From: Grammothele lineata
Lineage: Eukaryota; Basidiomycota; Agaricomycetes; Polyporales; Polyporaceae
Assembly: GCA_002150815.3 (NCBI GenBank)
Contig: NDFF03000072.1
Coordinates: 62,001-126,000 of the forward strand
Direction of reading: 5' to 3'
Length of the DNA: 64,000 nucleotides
The notes under the pieces: generated by a model
The model's input: the letters and a program-made list of their open reading frames with translations, nothing else
What the model was told of the DNA's origin: nothing
The model's database searches: none
In this document: one piece after another, positions 59,858-64,000 of the stretch
Position numbering within the stretch: position 1 is the first letter of the stretch
How the letters are laid out: each line of letters begins with the position of its first letter
Program-made: the position numbers and the translations under genes

Positions 59858-62800
59858 TCAAACAAGCTTGGAAGGCTTGAACCACTTCAGCTGGAGCGCT
59901 ACGACGACGACCGGGAGGACGCTGACGAGCTCACCCAGCCCCGCGTACGCCGGCGGGATGCGCGCGTCGACGAACGCGCCCGCCGCGAAAAGGATCGCGA
60001 CGAGGTTGTACACGCCCGCCCAGGCGAAGTTGGCCCAAATCCGCCTTGCGACGGCGTCCGAGAGCTCGAGGAGCGTGAGCACCCCGCCGAGGTCCGCACG
60101 CGTGAGCACGACGTCCGCAGCGGAGGCGGCCGCGACGCCCGTGCCTGCGCCCTCGGCGGAATCGAGGTGCACGCCAATGGCGGCCTGTGCAAGCGCTGCG
60201 GCGTCGTTGGTGCCGTCTCCGCAGAAAAGCACGGTGTCGCCGGCCTCGGTGAGCCCCTTGATGTATGCCTGCTTGTCCGCGGGGAGGCAGCCGGAGAGAG
60301 CCCGCTCGGGTGGGATCCCGAGGCTCTGTGCAGTGGCGTTGACAGAGGCAGCGTGGTCGCCGCTGAGAATGGAGACCTTGATGCCGCGCTTCGCGAGCTC
60401 CCGAAGGACCGCGGGGGCCTCGGGGCGCAGGGTGTCGGCGAGGCCGAAGGCGGCGACGAGGCGGTCGCCGTGGGTGACGCAGAACGTCGTGAGACCCTGA
60501 GCAATGAGCGGCTGCACGACAGGGTGCGCCTCGAGGTCGAGCCACATCGCGCTGCCGCCCCGAAGTCGCTCGCCCAAAAGCGTAGCCTGGATGCCTTTCC
60601 CGACAACCATCTCCACATTCTCTACAACCAGCTTGCCGTCCACGCCGGGAGCGATGCCGCCCGCGACAGCGAGCGCAACGGGGTGACGACTGGTAGCGAC
60701 GAGCTGAACAACCGCAGCGAAGACGTCAAAGCCGGCAGCATCGTCCACATAGCGCTCGAGGACCGACAGCTTGCCCTGGGTGACCGTGCCCGTCTTGTCC
60801 AGCACGACGTGCGTGACCTTGCGCGCCTGCTCAATCGTCGTCGCCGCCTTGAAGATCAGACCGAGCTTCGCCCCGACCCCGCCGGCAATGAGGATGACCA
60901 TCGGAACGGCGAGCCCGATCGCGCACGGGCACGAGATGGCGAGGACCGAAATGGCGAAAGTGAGCGCGGCGATCGCGGCTTCTCCGTGCCCCTGGTGGCG
61001 CACGGTAATGCCGACAGCCAGCTGGATGACGAAGGTGATGACCGTGATGACCAGGACGACGGGCACGAACCAACCGCAGATCCAGTCGACGGCCTCCTGG
61101 ATGCGGGCGCGAGAGAAACGAGCGGCGTCGACCATCTGCGCGATGTCGTTGATTGTGTTATCCCCGGGGAGACGCTTGACCTTGACAAGCAGCGTGCTTG
61201 GCCCGTTGAGCGTGCCCGCGATGACCGGGTCCCCTGGGCCTTTCTCTACTGGACGGGACTCGCCCGTCATCATGGACTCGTCTACAGTGCTCGTGCCGGA
61301 AACGACCTCTCCGTCGGTAATGATAGCCGAGTCGGGGAGTACCTTGAATACATCGTCATAGTGCACAAGACGAACATCGAGAGTCTCTTCGCCGTCCGGG
61401 AGGACAACCAGCGCAGTGCGTTCCTGAAGGGACCGGATGGAGATCGCCTCGATTGCCCGCTGGCGCGCGACGGCGCTTACGACCTGGCCAACCATGATCA
61501 ACGTGACCAGCAGCGTGCTCGTCTCGAAGAACTGGCCCGTTGAGAGCGGCCGGCCAGCCATCTCGAACCCGAAGGCGACCACGGAGTAGACGTATGCCGC
61601 GGTGGTGCTCAAAACGATGAGAAGCTCTGTTTCGACGAGCCGTGAAAAGAACAAGCTCTTGAAAGAGCTGACGTAGAACGGGCCCGTGATGGCAGCCTGG
61701 ACGATGGTGGCGAGTACGAGGGAGGCTATGCCGTATGCGTGGGGGTGCGGCGGGAGCGGAGCCCATGTCATGACAAGGACCGGGATGGTCAAACAGATAG
61801 AAAGAGCCATCCGGAGGGAGAGGTAACGAATATGCTTTGCTCCAGCCATGATTGCGGGATCCGGTGGCTCCGGCGCGAGCACAGGTTTGAAGGCTTCGTA
61901 ATAGGACAGAACTTTGCGGGCGCCAATAACGCGAGGGTCATAGGCAATGAGGAATGTAGTCTTGTCGATGCGTGCCACGACGCCAACCCCAAGAGGCTTG
62001 GGGAAGGAGAGGAAAGCATCTCGGAAGGTGTCTGGTATGACCACCGGGAGGTTGGAGGTGGAACTGGAGTTGATGACTTCCGCCGAGAACCCAGAGCGGT
62101 TCTCGATGATCTGGATGAGTGTGGCCATGTCCGTCGCCCCGTCGTCAAAGTCGAACTCGGCACGGCATAGAACGAGGCTCGTCTTGACGTTCGTGATCGC
62201 AGGGATGCTACGGAGGGTCTTGATGAGCTTATTCTCGCATCCCGTACAAGTCATGCCCTTGATGGCCAGAACAGCGTGCTCTCCTCCGCCGGGGATAACC
62301 TCCTTGGTCATGTCCACAGCAACGTGATCGTGTTTCTCCTCATGGGCATGAGTGGGGCCGGACGTGCCTCCACCACAGCACGAATCGCCACAAGAATCGA
62401 TCGAAGCCCTCGATCCACTCTTCTTTAACTTCAGATGTCCTTTGTACGACAGGCTCCGGATGCTCAGCGCGGGTCCTTCCCCACAACAATCGTCCTTGCC
62501 GCAGCACGACGACTTGACCGAAGCCGGGCGTACGCTCTCGTTCGAAGCACGACCCAGGACTAGACGACGGGAGCTGTGCTTGCTAGAGATAGACCGGGCG
62601 GCGGCTTTCCCATTACGACGGGTCGTGGTGCAGCAGGACTGGAGACCACGGGCCAAAAGAGCTTTACAGATGCAACCGAAAGCGGCGAGCGTGTCATTGT
62701 AACGGCTGCGAGCGATGGTCCGGTGTTCGCCGCATGCCTGTTTGGGGCGCTCCGCCAAGGAGGACGAGGGCACCCCGGTGCTTCGCTTCCGGAGGCCGGA

Positions 62801-63680
62801 AGCGTTGCAACCGTGGTGTGACTGGTGAGAGGCCAACACCTTGTCCTGCGTTTCCTCGCCTTCGGACATCGACTTCTCGTTACCACAGCAAGACTCAGAG
62901 CCTATATACTGATAAGTGTAACCCGATGAGACGATGCCACAGCGGTACATGCCTTTTTCACTACTGCCATCGGCTACTATAGTGTTCGTATCAACAGTGC
63001 TAACGGTGTGACTCTGATCGTGGAGGTGGGTTTCATCGTCGGCGCAGATAACCCGGGCAAGCTCGTCGAAACAAGCATCTGAAGCAAAACAAGATTGAGC
63101 ATGAGATTTATAATGTATCCGTCACGGAAAGTGGGGCACATGAAGACACAGCGGCAGGATGGTGACGGGAGCGAGCGTGTGATAAACCCACACGATAAGC
63201 TCTGCCACGCCAAAACCTCATGTATGAGGTCGGTCAAAAGACACATGACGCGGAAGGGAAGAAGACCCAGCAACATAGAGAAGCTGAGACCCTGATAATG
63301 GGTGGTCTTTGGTCACGAATGTTCGGACACTCGCGGCGGAAGGCCGGCTCGCAGGTTAAGCCATGAACCGATCCCCCCAAACCCCACCGGATCCCACCAT
63401 GTCGCGAAACAGTTATACGGCTACTTCTGACATAGCACGATCCCGTCAAGACCTCGCTTGCCTCTTGGGCCAAATTCCGAGAAGATATGGGACCAAGCGT
63501 AAAGGTGCGGGAAGAGAGGGTCAACTCACCGTCGCATCCACAAACCGAGCCTCCGCAACAGGACACATCGGTAGGTTTGGAGTCTTCTTTGTGTTCATGG
63601 CAAGAGCGATTGTCTTTGCCGACCAAAGAATGATCTTCAGGCGACTCGCGCGCGTTGTGCCCGTCACAGCAGCCTCCCAT
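59858..63680 (-). CDS. P1B-type heavy-metal ATPase, Cys-rich N-terminus (Pca1/copper-pump-like)
   Basis: Pumps Cu(I) or Cd(II) from the cytosol. Exon 1 (63680-63530, MGGCCDGHNARESPEDHS) joins exon 2 (63078-59858) across a 451-nt intron; 3,372 nt in all encode 1,123 residues in frame. The N-terminus is rich in Cys pairs (SCCGGSVCGC; SCCGKDDCCGEG; CGDSCCGGG), followed by one HMA domain with GMTCTGC (about 62255). Membrane part: AISCPCAIGLAVP (the CPC metal site, about 60925) and YNLVAILFAAGAF. Catalytic parts: TGES, DKTGT (phosphorylated Asp, about 60800), the HP motif SRHPVALAVAGG, and GDGTNDAAAL (about 60220). It ends LKWFKPSKLV. A Cys-rich tail before a single HMA fits Pca1-like pumps; substrate is not provable here. 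The 642-residue frame on the other strand is a shadow. A small missed exon in the long intron is possible. Confidence 0.93.
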
Positions 63681-64000
63681 CTTGATGACGACAAAGGATA
63701 ACGGACGAGAGAGGTGGTCAAGAGTCGTGCGACTACGGCGACGGCGACTTTAGACGATTGGCAACGGACGGTCCAGAAGGGGCCGCGCACGGACCAACGG
63801 AGGAAGCCGCATATCGCAGCCAAGGCTCGCGTGAAACCGGGTGCAGCTTAGCGCCGGCGATGCAGGTCGGTAGGTGGTGGCGGATGCAAGCAGCGACAGG
63901 AAGGATGAGGAGACGGATGGGGAGCCTTGAAAAACTTGACAGGATCAGCGGACGGTTGGTCGACCATAATGGAACTAGCTCGGCCAAGGGGGTTGGACGT
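63681..64000. promoter_or_regulatory. Promoter side of the P1B ATPase gene
   Basis: 320 bp before the ATPase start. The minus-strand frame at 63733-63987 (84 codons) matches nothing. It should contain the promoter; no copper or metal box was identified with confidence. Confidence 0.4.

Noticed and set aside
59615..61543. 642-codon open frame on the plus strand
   Set aside because: It is the antisense shadow of the P1B ATPase, whose own frame has every family motif. High GC at third positions removes stops on the other strand.

Overview
This window is nuclear DNA from a basidiomycete fungus, most likely an agaricomycete (a mushroom or polypore relative). The evidence is dense genes on both strands, short introns of about 45-65 nt with GT...(CTNAC)...AG signals, an Hsp70 of the ER ending in HDEL, and fungal families such as Sft2, Laa1/HEATR5, a Nup192-type nucleoporin and a fungal F-box/LRR protein. 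No operons, tRNA, rRNA or CRISPR were seen. All products were assigned by reading spliced translations by eye. Outer limits rest on start and stop codons and most splice sites were checked one by one, but no database or aligner was used.

Layout, left to right. 1-6.5 kb: an ARMT1/DUF89 phosphatase cut by the window edge (-) and a VHS+GAT trafficking adaptor (-). 6.5-11.5 kb: a NagZ-type GH3 N-acetylglucosaminidase (+) and a two-RRM protein with a Met/Gly-rich tail (+). 11.8-18.7 kb: a giant HEAT protein of the Laa1/HEATR5 family (-). 19.1-22.6 kb: a nuclear-looking unknown (+) converging on dihydrolipoyl dehydrogenase (-). 23.6-29.1 kb: a C2H2 zinc-finger protein (-) and the Fig4 phosphoinositide phosphatase (+), divergent over 175 bp. 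29.4-33.3 kb: an F-box protein (+) and a flavohemoglobin (+). 33.8-37.2 kb: a large gene (+) with an N-terminal helical bundle followed by a degenerate kinase domain, an order recalling MLKL. 37.7-47.1 kb: Sft2 (+), a Nup192/Nup205-type nucleoporin (-) and the NatC catalytic subunit Naa30 (+). 47.6-53.4 kb: the ER chaperone BiP/Kar2 (-), with heat-shock and unfolded-protein-response-like promoter motifs, and an ACOT9-like thioesterase (+). 53.4-56.2 kb: a gene-free stretch holding a 1,289-bp transposon-like element with perfect 18-bp inverted ends and an 8-bp target duplication. 56.2-63.7 kb: the ERAD ubiquitin-conjugating enzyme Ubc7 (+), an intronless UPF0261/Tm-1-like gene (-) and a Cys-rich P1B heavy-metal ATPase (-).

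Most genes are housekeeping and do not form a pathway cluster. Several concern membrane traffic (VHS adaptor, Laa1, Fig4, Sft2) and ER quality control (BiP, Ubc7), but this looks like ordinary mixed gene order. The most unusual items are the MLKL-like gene at 33.8-37.2 kb, the intact transposon-like element at 54.5-55.8 kb, the NagZ-type enzyme in a fungus, and the intronless UPF0261 gene.
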